A DNA stretch of 64,000 nt, taken from positions 1 through 64,000 of the forward strand of contig CAMVGM010000005.1 in assembly GCA_947167015.1 (NCBI GenBank), given 5' to 3'. A model generated the notes under the pieces. It did no database searches and was not told the origin of the DNA. It was given only the letters and a program-made list of their open reading frames with translations. Each line of letters starts with the position of its first letter. Within the stretch, counting starts at the first letter, position 1. Of this stretch, positions 41,391-49,225 are shown one piece after another. The translations under genes and the position numbers were made by a program. The stretch is from an uncultured Bacteroidales bacterium (lineage in GTDB: Bacteria; Bacteroidota; Bacteroidia; Bacteroidales; UBA932).

Positions 41391-43880
41391 CTATTTCTTG
41401 ATTACAATTCTACTTTCCATCCAGTCAATCGACAGCAAATTGCCGTCTATCTCAACCTCCTGGATACCGGATGTGTTGGATATAATCCTGACGCTCCCCT
41501 CAACAAATGAAAGAGCATCCCGGGAAGATTTTCCATCCGGTACCACGGCATACGCATAAGATTGATTCACAGGATCCATTCCGTGATCTATGTAAATATC
41601 CAGCAAATCCATGGAAACCGGCTCGCTGCCATAAGTCGGATTGATGGCCTGCCAGTCGCCGACATGTTTCCGCGGCGCCTGCCCGAATTCCTTCCCGTCC
41701 AGGGAAACATAAGTGATTCCGTTATGATGAATCCAATTTTTGCCAGCCGAGACATCGGAAGTAATCCGGCACTGCTCTACGGCCGTTGTCACACGATCTG
41801 CTCCGGACCGGGATATTCCCGATCCCAGACATACAAAGCACCTGGGAGAAAAGAACCAGGCCTTTCTTCCGACAAGCCCATCCCGATTCAGATCCATTGC
41901 TGCGACCAGAAAATCCCCTTCGGCCTTGCCGAATACCAAATCCGAGCAATTATACGGCGGAGTGACCATACAGCCGTATAATTCGCTCCCGTCATCATAA
42001 GACGTCACACCGGGTACATGACGCCAGTCCCAACTAGCACTCACGTCATAATACTCATCTCCCGCACAACGCACAAGACAAGCACCGTCCGCCGAGAAAT
42101 AGCCCCGCATATTTTCGTTGTTGGTCATCTCGAAACCAATGGTCCGGTTCGATTGCATACGTACGGAAGCATACCAATTCTCCCCGCGATAAATCCCGAA
42201 ATCAGAATACGGATAATACGTTGGTCCGGTGACAGCCCTTTGCTCCAACCCCAACAGTTCCATTGCGTCAAACAGCAACTCTGTCTGATTCAACTGCCGG
42301 CCGGGGTCGACCTGCCTCCCGCAGGCATTCATATCGAAGAAACCGTTCCAAACGGCGCGATAAAGACCATTATACACGAAATCACGCAGTAAATCCATCT
42401 GCTCATCACCTATTTGAAGCGGTGTCCCTCTCAATGCAGCAACCCACTTTGCACATTCCGACAGGAATTGCAGCCCATATGTTCCCAATTGGAGTTGCGC
42501 TCCGTGAAAATGATAAGACCAGTCAGGCTGGATTCCTTCTTCCTCCGTTATCATCATTTCGTCGACGATGGCATTCCGGGCATCTGCGACCATCTGCTCA
42601 TCCTGCTTAAGGAAACCTGTCAACAATACGTTTCCGGAAAGCCAGACCTTATTCACCCCCGACATTTTAATCACAGCCTTGGACATGATGCCGACCGCTG
42701 CATCCATCTGTTCCCCGGACAAATGATTCCGGACAAGAATCAAAGCCGGCCCCAGTTCTTTGGGAACATAAATCTCATTGAACCACCAGTTCTTGCACGG
42801 AGGCACGCTCGTAATCCAGAACGCAAGGGCCTTTTTAAACGCCGACAGATATTCATCATCCCCGGTCTCATAGTAAGCACAGGCCAAGATGACCATATTG
42901 TCAATATGAGCCGTCGGAGACCAGAGGGAGCGGGACGGATCCTGATAATCTATCCCCGGCCAAGAGCCTTCCGACGTCATTGCCAGCAGCAGGCCGTCCA
43001 CCTTGTCCGCCCATCCGGAAGCCGAAAGATAGTTCTCCCAAAATGTCGAAAACGCAGCCTTGTTCTGCGGTGTAAGAAAACTGGAGGACCATTGCTGTCC
43101 TGTTTGCCAATTCAATGCATCCGTCTCCGGGAAACGAACGTCAGAAAGGACAGACGCCGCCATCCGGGCCGATTCTGTATGCTCGACAACGGAAACACAT
43201 CCGTCGGTTCTTGACAATGTCAGATAGTAACCGTGTTTGAACGTTCCGGGGAGAACGGAAACATAATAGTCTCCCTTCGCAAAACAGTCGCCCATAAGAG
43301 GCTCCAATCTCACACTATCCACTTTTTCCAGCACATCCGTCCGGTCATCCCGAACAGTTGCCCGGACAAGCAACTTCCCGGAGAGTCCTTCTCCCGACAT
43401 CCCGCGAATCGTAACGGATGCAATGTCCTCCGAATCAATATGAACTTTAACCAAACCGGTCAGGCAGTTCATTTCAATGGTACCGGACTCCCCCGCTCTT
43501 GCGGCCAGCACCATCGCCTTGCGGTCGTAACTGTCCGGAATTCCTTGCTGGACGGCGGGAATGCTCGAGATGACACTGCCTTGGGGGCCAGCTTCGCTCG
43601 AATAGGGAAAAACGGCAAAAGATTCCGCACCCAGGAGGGCGCTCCCAACGAACTCCGCCTCCTTGCCGTCCGTCTTCCGCAGTTCAAACCTGTGTATCCC
43701 CTCCTTGTCTACAACGGCGAGGGCATCTTTCCCTTCCCATCTGACAACATTGTCCAAGGACGAATTACAATTCGGGACCTTTACCCAAATCTTAGTCTGG
43801 AATTCGTTTCTGTCACGGCATCCAGAGACCGTTAAGGTAAGTAAAAGAATCAAGTACAATAACTTGCTTCTTTTCATCAT
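41391..43880 (-). CDS. Polysaccharide lyase family 8-like lipoprotein
   Basis: Lipobox LTLTVSGC; NWWFNEIYVPKELG; SGVNKVWLSGNVLLTG; QPDWSYHFHGAQLQLGTYGLQF (His...Tyr spacing of PL8); beta-sandwich C-terminal region with MQSNRTIGFEMTNNENMRGYFSADG. Confidence 0.83.
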   Translation of the reverse strand: MMKRSKLLYLILLLTLTVSGCRDRNEFQTKIWVKVPNCNSSLDNVVRWEGKDALAVVDKEGIHRFELRKTDGKEAEFVGSALLGAESFAVFPYSSEAGPQGSVISSIPAVQQGIPDSYDRKAMVLAARAGESGTIEMNCLTGLVKVHIDSEDIASVTIRGMSGEGLSGKLLVRATVRDDRTDVLEKVDSVRLEPLMGDCFAKGDYYVSVLPGTFKHGYYLTLSRTDGCVSVVEHTESARMAASVLSDVRFPETDALNWQTGQQWSSSFLTPQNKAAFSTFWENYLSASGWADKVDGLLLAMTSEGSWPGIDYQDPSRSLWSPTAHIDNMVILACAYYETGDDEYLSAFKKALAFWITSVPPCKNWWFNEIYVPKELGPALILVRNHLSGEQMDAAVGIMSKAVIKMSGVNKVWLSGNVLLTGFLKQDEQMVADARNAIVDEMMITEEEGIQPDWSYHFHGAQLQLGTYGLQFLSECAKWVAALRGTPLQIGDEQMDLLRDFVYNGLYRAVWNGFFDMNACGRQVDPGRQLNQTELLFDAMELLGLEQRAVTGPTYYPYSDFGIYRGENWYASVRMQSNRTIGFEMTNNENMRGYFSADGACLVRCAGDEYYDVSASWDWRHVPGVTSYDDGSELYGCMVTPPYNCSDLVFGKAEGDFLVAAMDLNRDGLVGRKAWFFSPRCFVCLGSGISRSGADRVTTAVEQCRITSDVSAGKNWIHHNGITYVSLDGKEFGQAPRKHVGDWQAINPTYGSEPVSMDLLDIYIDHGMDPVNQSYAYAVVPDGKSSRDALSFVEGSVRIISNTSGIQEVEIDGNLLSIDWMESRIVIKK

Positions 43881-43893
43881 GGATGACGGGTAT

Positions 43894-44454
43894 TCAGATC
43901 TTCTCCAGATAACTGGGATGGATGTAACTGACCGCGACCACGGCTACGCCGGTCACGGAGACCACTAACTTGCGGTCCTTCTTGATACGCTTGATGTACC
44001 CCTCGGCACCTTTGTAGATGCCGTCGATGACACGGACCCGGTCGCCGGTCCGGTATTCCGGGGCATCAGCCCCGAAATACTTCACGTTCCGGCCCGCTCC
44101 GGCCGAGGTCACCAGGATGAAGGATCGCATCTCTTCATCGCGGATGGTGCCGGGCTTCCGGCTCTCCGCGCTGGTGTAGAACATGAAATCCTCGTTGTGC
44201 GTATTCTTGAACTTCACGAGCCAGTCCTCCTGGCAACGGACGAAGAGCAGCGACGGGATCAACTGCTTTTCGACGTACACCAGGCGTCCGCTTTCAAACT
44301 GTTCCACGGTCTGAAGCGGGACATAAGTCTCCATTCCCTCGTGGTCGATGAGGGATTTCAGATACACCACCCGGTTGTAAAACACCTTTAAGGCGTACCA
44401 GTGGAAACCTTCGGGAGAGGGTTCGATCAGATGGGAAGACACAATGGAGGGCAT
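43894..44454 (-). CDS. UpxY-family NusG-like transcription antiterminator of the capsule operon
   Basis: WYALKVFYNRVVYLKSLIDHEGMETYVPLQ; C-terminal KOW-like GDRVRVIDGIYKGAEGYIKRIKKDRKLVVSVTGVAVVAVSYIHPSYLEKI; first gene of the operon. Confidence 0.9.
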   Translation of the reverse strand: MPSIVSSHLIEPSPEGFHWYALKVFYNRVVYLKSLIDHEGMETYVPLQTVEQFESGRLVYVEKQLIPSLLFVRCQEDWLVKFKNTHNEDFMFYTSAESRKPGTIRDEEMRSFILVTSAGAGRNVKYFGADAPEYRTGDRVRVIDGIYKGAEGYIKRIKKDRKLVVSVTGVAVVAVSYIHPSYLEKI

Positions 44455-44465
44455 TTCTCCTACTC

Positions 44466-44526
44466 CCCGACCCTCCGGAGGCGGAGTGTCGGGTAAAAGT
44501 CGGATTTGACGGGAATCTGACCCCGT
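44466..44526 (-). promoter_or_regulatory. Structured upxY leader: two hairpins
   Basis: CCCGAC-c-CTCCG-gagg-CGGAG-t-GTCGGG at 44466-44493 and ACGGG...CCCGT at 44509-44526, directly upstream of the upxY ATG. Confidence 0.55.
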
Positions 44527-44609
44527 TCGGCAGTCGCGCTCCTATCCAAGAGCCGGTTCTGCAAATCCTTTTTTTTCAGGTCCTCTTTCCAGAGGCTCCT
44601 AAAATTGTA

Positions 44610-44640
44610 CAAATATAATCTTTTTCCGCGACATACCAAA
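44610..44640 (-). promoter_or_regulatory. Bacteroidetes-type promoter of the capsule operon (TTTG-N19-TATATTTG)
   Basis: Minus strand TTTG (44640-44637), 19-nt spacer, TATATTTG (44617-44610); about 150-nt leader to upxY. Confidence 0.72.
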
Positions 44641-44670
44641 TAGGTCCCTGTTATAAAGAAAAGGCAAAAC

Positions 44671-44701
44671 AACCTTTTACTTACGATCTGTAAGCAAGGT
44701 T
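44671..44701 (-). terminator. Intrinsic terminator of the rml/kinase operon
   Basis: Minus strand AACCTT-g-CTTAC-agatc-GTAAG-taa-AAGGTT followed by GTTTTGCCTTTTCTTT. Confidence 0.65.
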
Positions 44702-44779
44702 ATGGTTTGGAGAACAATCTGTTAATCCCTTTTCCCGTTTGCTGAAAAGACAAACGGGCTAAAGAAAAAAAGCGCTTGA

Positions 44780-45508
44780 TTACAGACCCCTGTATGTCCT
44801 TTTGATCTCTTCGTACCCCGCCAGGGTGCCGATGTCGTAGCGATGGCCGGGCATTTCCCAGGCGTACATCTGCGTCCGGCGGCAAAGCCAGGCGATGAAA
44901 CTGCCGGGGGCGTCGGTGCCACAGCCGCCTTCGATAGCGCACCGTACCTGGTGGACGTCGGCAGCGGCAAGGCAATAAAAAGCCGGAACACACCAATGTG
45001 AAACCGGGTGCTCCGGCTTCTCGGTCATCGTCAGGAGGCGGTCGCCGGACCCGACTTCCGCGACGCCGGACCTGCGCAAGCGCGCCTCTTCCGCTTCATA
45101 GTAGCGCATCACACAGGAAGCCTTCCTGTCCAAGGCAAATTGGACAAAGCCCGACAGGCTGAAATCCAGCAAGTTATCTCCGGCCATTACCAGCAGATCC
45201 TCGTCAAGACAGCAACGCTCAATAGCAAACTGAATATCCTTTACGGCACCCAGGCGGGTGTCGTTGCTGGTGGTACCGTCATCCAGAATGGTGACGGCGC
45301 GGTGACCGACCGCCCAGGATTCGAAGATGGCGGCAAACTTATGGTTCGTCACTACGATGTATCCATCAATCCGGCCGTCGCGCTCCATATCGTCGATCAA
45401 CCAGTCCAGGATCGGCTTTCCAGCAACCTCCAACAGAGGTTTCGGAAAGTTCTCAGTGAGGGGATACAGGCGCGTGGCGTAACCCGCAGCCAGAATCAGG
45501 CATTTCAT
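44780..45508 (-). CDS. Nucleotidyltransferase (NDP-sugar pyrophosphorylase-like)
   Basis: MKCLILAAGYATRLYPLTENFPKPLLEVAGKPILDWLIDDM; MAGDNLLDFSL. Confidence 0.9.
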   Translation of the reverse strand: MKCLILAAGYATRLYPLTENFPKPLLEVAGKPILDWLIDDMERDGRIDGYIVVTNHKFAAIFESWAVGHRAVTILDDGTTSNDTRLGAVKDIQFAIERCCLDEDLLVMAGDNLLDFSLSGFVQFALDRKASCVMRYYEAEEARLRRSGVAEVGSGDRLLTMTEKPEHPVSHWCVPAFYCLAAADVHQVRCAIEGGCGTDAPGSFIAWLCRRTQMYAWEMPGHRYDIGTLAGYEEIKRTYRGL

Positions 45509-46674
45509 AATGACACTCCGTCAGCGCTATCGCAGATAAAAGCCTCATACTTTCCTTCCAGATAAGGGAAACTCTTCAGATAGGCCTCGCCTACGCTGCG
45601 GCAAATAGATTCTTCGTAAGCGGGATCGATGAGCGCGATACAGCAACCCTTGAAGCCCGCGCCACTGAAACGGCCGCCATAAATGCCGTCCGTCTGAGTC
45701 ATAATCTCATAGAGGCGGATCTGTTCGGGCGCGCCGGACTCCCAGTTGTGGATACTGCTCCAGCCGGACTCGAACGAGAGCCGTCCGTAAGTCTCGATGT
45801 CACCCCGCCGCCAGGCCTCCGCACCTTTCTCCACGCGTTCGAACTCGGTGTACCAATGCTCGCAGCGACGCGCCCAGGGAACCGGAAGAGAGTCTTTGTA
45901 CTGCTCATACACCGAACGCGGCACGTTCCTGGCCATCGCCTCGCCGAACTTCCCGTATTCCATCCCGGCCAGGGCCTGGAGGGCATAGACGCCGGCCCGG
46001 AGTTCATCCACGCGCATATTGTACTTCGACCCGGCCAGACTGTGTTCCAGACCGGAAAAGAAGACGGCGATCTTGTAAGGTTTCATTGCCGGAGACTGCG
46101 GAATCAGCTCGTATCGCCCGTCCTTCGTGTCCAGATAAAGCAGATGGTTCTTTTTGCCGAGCACTTCACAGCTCTGATCCAATTTACCCACGCTCAGGCC
46201 AACATAGTTCAATTCCGCATCATAGGCAAAATCAATAAGTTCCTGCTTGTCGGGCGTAATACCGTTCACACGGCAGAGCGCCAGCAGGAAGGAGAGGATG
46301 ACCGCCGCGCTGGAAGACAAACCGCCGATGGGCAGCGTCCCTTCGATGACACCGCAGATGCCCGTTTCCAACTTGTACCTCCGCCCCAGGGAGATGGTGG
46401 CACCCCGAAGGTAGTCAGCCCAGTCGCCCTGCTTGGACGGGACCGAGGCGATATGCCACTGTGCCCGCTTCGGGAACTGCAGGGAGGACATTTCCACAAC
46501 GCCGTTCCTCTTAGCGGAATAGGCGATGTGAATCCCTTTATCGATGGCCAGGCCCGTAATCTTGCCCAAGTTGTGGTCCGAGTGGGCGCCGATCGGACAA
46601 ATCCGATAAGGGCAGAAAGAGCGGCCATCCGGCTCACGGCCATATGTTTGCCGGAAACGATCTTCGCAAAGCAT
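45505..46674 (-). CDS. GHMP/galactokinase-like sugar kinase
   Basis: RICPIGAHSDHNLGKITGLAIDKGI; GTLPIGGLSSSAAVILSFLLAL; GRFSGAGFKGCCIAL. Confidence 0.86.
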   Translation of the reverse strand: MLCEDRFRQTYGREPDGRSFCPYRICPIGAHSDHNLGKITGLAIDKGIHIAYSAKRNGVVEMSSLQFPKRAQWHIASVPSKQGDWADYLRGATISLGRRYKLETGICGVIEGTLPIGGLSSSAAVILSFLLALCRVNGITPDKQELIDFAYDAELNYVGLSVGKLDQSCEVLGKKNHLLYLDTKDGRYELIPQSPAMKPYKIAVFFSGLEHSLAGSKYNMRVDELRAGVYALQALAGMEYGKFGEAMARNVPRSVYEQYKDSLPVPWARRCEHWYTEFERVEKGAEAWRRGDIETYGRLSFESGWSSIHNWESGAPEQIRLYEIMTQTDGIYGGRFSGAGFKGCCIALIDPAYEESICRSVGEAYLKSFPYLEGKYEAFICDSADGVSL

Positions 46675-46688
46675 TTTCTAGTTCTGTT

Positions 46689-47657
46689 TTAAGATAACCT
46701 TTGGTAAACTTTATCACGGAGGAGAGCGGCCAAGCAGCGGCGCAGGCTGTCCGTCCAATACGGGACGGTCAGACCGAAAGTCTGCTTGACCAAGGTCTTG
46801 TCCAGTACGGAGTAGGCAGGACGCCTGACCGGACTGGGGAATTCATCGGAATGGCAGGGGCGGATTTCACAAGAATCATGGCCGGCGTATTCGGCAATCA
46901 TCTTGGTAAAATCGAACCAGCTGCACACGCCCTCGTTGCTGTAGTGATAGATGCCGGAAAGAGATCCTTCGCTTCGCTCGGATTGACAGAGGACGGTCAG
47001 GATGGCCTCCGCAAGGTCGCGGGCATAAGTGGGGGTCCCGACCTGGTCGAAGACCACGTTCAGCGAGGGCTTTTCGGCGGTCAGGCGAAGCATCGTGCGC
47101 ACGAAGTTCTTGCCGAATTCGCTGTACAGCCAGGCGGTGCGCAAGATGACATACCGGCATCCGGAACGCTGGATGGCCTGCTCGCCGTGAAATTTGGTCA
47201 GGCCATATACGCCTGTCGGCGTGCCCGTCTGGTCCTCCCGGCAGGGCGTATTGTAAGGGTCTCCCCCAAACACATAGTCGGTGCTGATGTGAACCAGCAG
47301 GCCGTTCACCTCGCGCATCACGCCGGCAAGGATTTCCGGTGCCTTGGCGTTCAGGAGCTCTGCCAGAGCGAAGTTGCTCTCGGCGGCATCCACGTTGGTG
47401 AAGGCCGCGCAGTTGACGATGGCATCGACACCGCATTCCCGCACGACGGAACGTACTGCTTCCGGATCCGTAATATCGAGCCGGCGGGTGGAGATGTCGA
47501 TACTGTCTCCGCCCAATTTGCGGAGCATGGACACCGATTCCTCCGAAGCATCGGTAATATCCGTAAAGATGAAACGACGGCCCGCGGACGACGCTGCGGC
47601 AGCCAGCCGCAACTCATTGCCCAACTGACCGTTGGCTCCAGTTACGAGAATGGTCAT
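46689..47657 (-). CDS. rfbD: dTDP-4-dehydrorhamnose reductase
   Basis: MTILVTGANGQLGNELRLAA; HISTDYVFGG; GVYGLTKFHGEQAI; ILRTAWLYSEFGKNFVRTM. Start 47657. Confidence 0.93.
   Translation of the reverse strand: MTILVTGANGQLGNELRLAAAASSAGRRFIFTDITDASEESVSMLRKLGGDSIDISTRRLDITDPEAVRSVVRECGVDAIVNCAAFTNVDAAESNFALAELLNAKAPEILAGVMREVNGLLVHISTDYVFGGDPYNTPCREDQTGTPTGVYGLTKFHGEQAIQRSGCRYVILRTAWLYSEFGKNFVRTMLRLTAEKPSLNVVFDQVGTPTYARDLAEAILTVLCQSERSEGSLSGIYHYSNEGVCSWFDFTKMIAEYAGHDSCEIRPCHSDEFPSPVRRPAYSVLDKTLVKQTFGLTVPYWTDSLRRCLAALLRDKVYQRLS
46961..46989 (-). repeat. GAGCGAAGCGAAGGATCTC-type repeat unit inserted in-frame in rfbD
   Basis: Minus strand CTGTCAATCCGAGCGAAGCGAAGGATCTC, encoding QSERSEGSL between LTVLC and SGIYHYSNEG. 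Confidence 0.6.
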
Positions 47658-47658
47658 G

Positions 47659-48228
47659 TCAATACTCGAAAACCAAGGGAATATCAGCCAGGACGGAGCT
47701 GGCACGGTCCTTTTCGCTCATGATAATCTCAGCAGCCGGGACCTGCCAGTCGATGCCGAGCGCCGGGTCAAGCAGCTGGATGCCGGCGTCCGCCTCCGGA
47801 TGATAGAATTCGTCACATTTGTACTGGAAGACCGCTTCCTCGCTCAGGACGGCGAAGCCGTGGGCAAACCCTTTGTCGATCAGGAGCTGCCGGTGATTGT
47901 CCTCCGTCAGTTCGACGGCGACGTGCCGCCCGAAAGTCGGGGACCCGTTCCGGATATCTACGGCGACGTCCAGCACCCGGCCCCGCACGCAGCGCACTAG
48001 TTTGCACTGGGTAAAAGGCGGGTTCTGGTAATGCAGGCCCCGGACAACGCCATAAACTGATTTGGATTCGTTGTCCTGCACGAAAGTGACCGGATGCCCC
48101 AGCACAGGCACCACTTGCGCATTGAAATCCCGCTGAGAGAAACTCTCGAAGAAATAGCCCCGCGGATCCGGAAAAACGCGCGGTTCCAGGATCAGGACGC
48201 CTTCCAGTTCAGTCTTTAAAACAATCAT
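47659..48228 (-). CDS. rfbC: dTDP-4-dehydrorhamnose 3,5-epimerase
   Basis: [78 protein letters not shown]. Confidence 0.95.
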   Translation of the reverse strand: MIVLKTELEGVLILEPRVFPDPRGYFFESFSQRDFNAQVVPVLGHPVTFVQDNESKSVYGVVRGLHYQNPPFTQCKLVRCVRGRVLDVAVDIRNGSPTFGRHVAVELTEDNHRQLLIDKGFAHGFAVLSEEAVFQYKCDEFYHPEADAGIQLLDPALGIDWQVPAAEIIMSEKDRASSVLADIPLVFEY

Positions 48229-49118
48229 TTCTTTTTCCGCTTTTCATCCTCGATGCACTTGAGCAGGTACTGTCCATACTGATTTTTAAGCATGGGCTGC
48301 GCAAGCGCACGCATCTTCTCTTCGTCGATCCACCCGCGATGATAGGCGATTCCCTCCAGGCAGGCGATCTTGAGGCCCTGGCGCTTCTCGATCACCTCCA
48401 CGAAAATGGAGGCCTCGGCCAGGCTGTCGTGCGTACCGGTGTCCAGCCAGGCAAAGCCGCGGCCGAGGGTCTGCACCTTTAATTCCTTCGCCTCCAGGAA
48501 TCCCTGGTTCACGGTGGTGATTTCCAGTTCGCCGCGGGCCGAAGGCTTGATGTGCTTGGCCACGTCCACCACCTTGTTGGGGTAGAAATAGAGACCTACC
48601 ACAGCATAATTGCTCTTCGGAGCCTTGGGCTTTTCCACGATGCTCAGGCAGTTGCCGTCCGCGTCAATCTCCGCCACGCCATAGCGCTCCGGATCGTCCA
48701 CCCAGTAGCCGAATACCGTAGCCTTCCCGTCCTGCTCAGCAGCACGTACCGCATCTTTGAGCAGGGGGGTAAAACCGCTGCCGTGGAAGATATTGTCTCC
48801 CAGCACGAGGCACACGCTATCGTTCCCGATAAACTTTTCTCCGATGATGAATGCCTGGGCAAGGCCGTCCGGTGAGGGCTGCTCGGCATATTCGAAATGC
48901 ACGCCGTAGTCCGACCCGTCGCCCAGCAGACGCCGGAAACCCGGCAGGTCCTGCGGGGTGCTGATGATCAGGATGTCACGGATGCCGGCCAGCATCAGCA
49001 CGCTGATCGGATAATAAACCATCGGTTTATCATAGATGGGAAGCAACTGCTTGCTGACACCTTTCGTGATGGGATAGAGCCTTGTGCCGGAGCCGCCGGC
49101 AAGGACGATGCCCTTCAT
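48225..49118 (-). CDS. rfbA: Glucose-1-phosphate thymidylyltransferase
   Basis: [55 protein letters not shown]. Confidence 0.97.
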   Translation of the reverse strand: MKGIVLAGGSGTRLYPITKGVSKQLLPIYDKPMVYYPISVLMLAGIRDILIISTPQDLPGFRRLLGDGSDYGVHFEYAEQPSPDGLAQAFIIGEKFIGNDSVCLVLGDNIFHGSGFTPLLKDAVRAAEQDGKATVFGYWVDDPERYGVAEIDADGNCLSIVEKPKAPKSNYAVVGLYFYPNKVVDVAKHIKPSARGELEITTVNQGFLEAKELKVQTLGRGFAWLDTGTHDSLAEASIFVEVIEKRQGLKIACLEGIAYHRGWIDEEKMRALAQPMLKNQYGQYLLKCIEDEKRKKK

Positions 49119-49156
49119 ATCGTAGCGTTAAAAATGAACACCTTAATAATAACGTA

Positions 49157-49164
49157 CAAAGGTA
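49157..49164 (-). promoter_or_regulatory. Candidate -7 element (TACCTTTG) for rfbA operon
   Basis: CAAAGGTA on plus strand; no clear -33 element. Confidence 0.4.
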
Positions 49165-49189
49165 AACATTTTACCCCTCATATAAAAAT

Positions 49190-49219
49190 TTTGTTTTTAT
49201 CACGCTTTCCGTAACTTTG
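49190..49219 (+). promoter_or_regulatory. Promoter TTTG-N18-TAACTTTG for the clostripain-like gene
   Basis: TTTG 49190-49193; TAACTTTG 49212-49219; ATG at 49226. Confidence 0.58.
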
Positions 49220-49225
49220 CAGCCT

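Noticed and set aside
44460-44672. 70-aa minus ORF upstream of upxY
   Set aside because: It spans the predicted promoter and the structured leader; no domain or composition typical of a protein.
44731-44760. CCCGTTTG-ctgaaaaga-CAAACGGG hairpin as an intrinsic terminator
   Set aside because: A strong stem but no U-run follows on either strand; the neighbouring hairpin at 44671-44701 is the better terminator.
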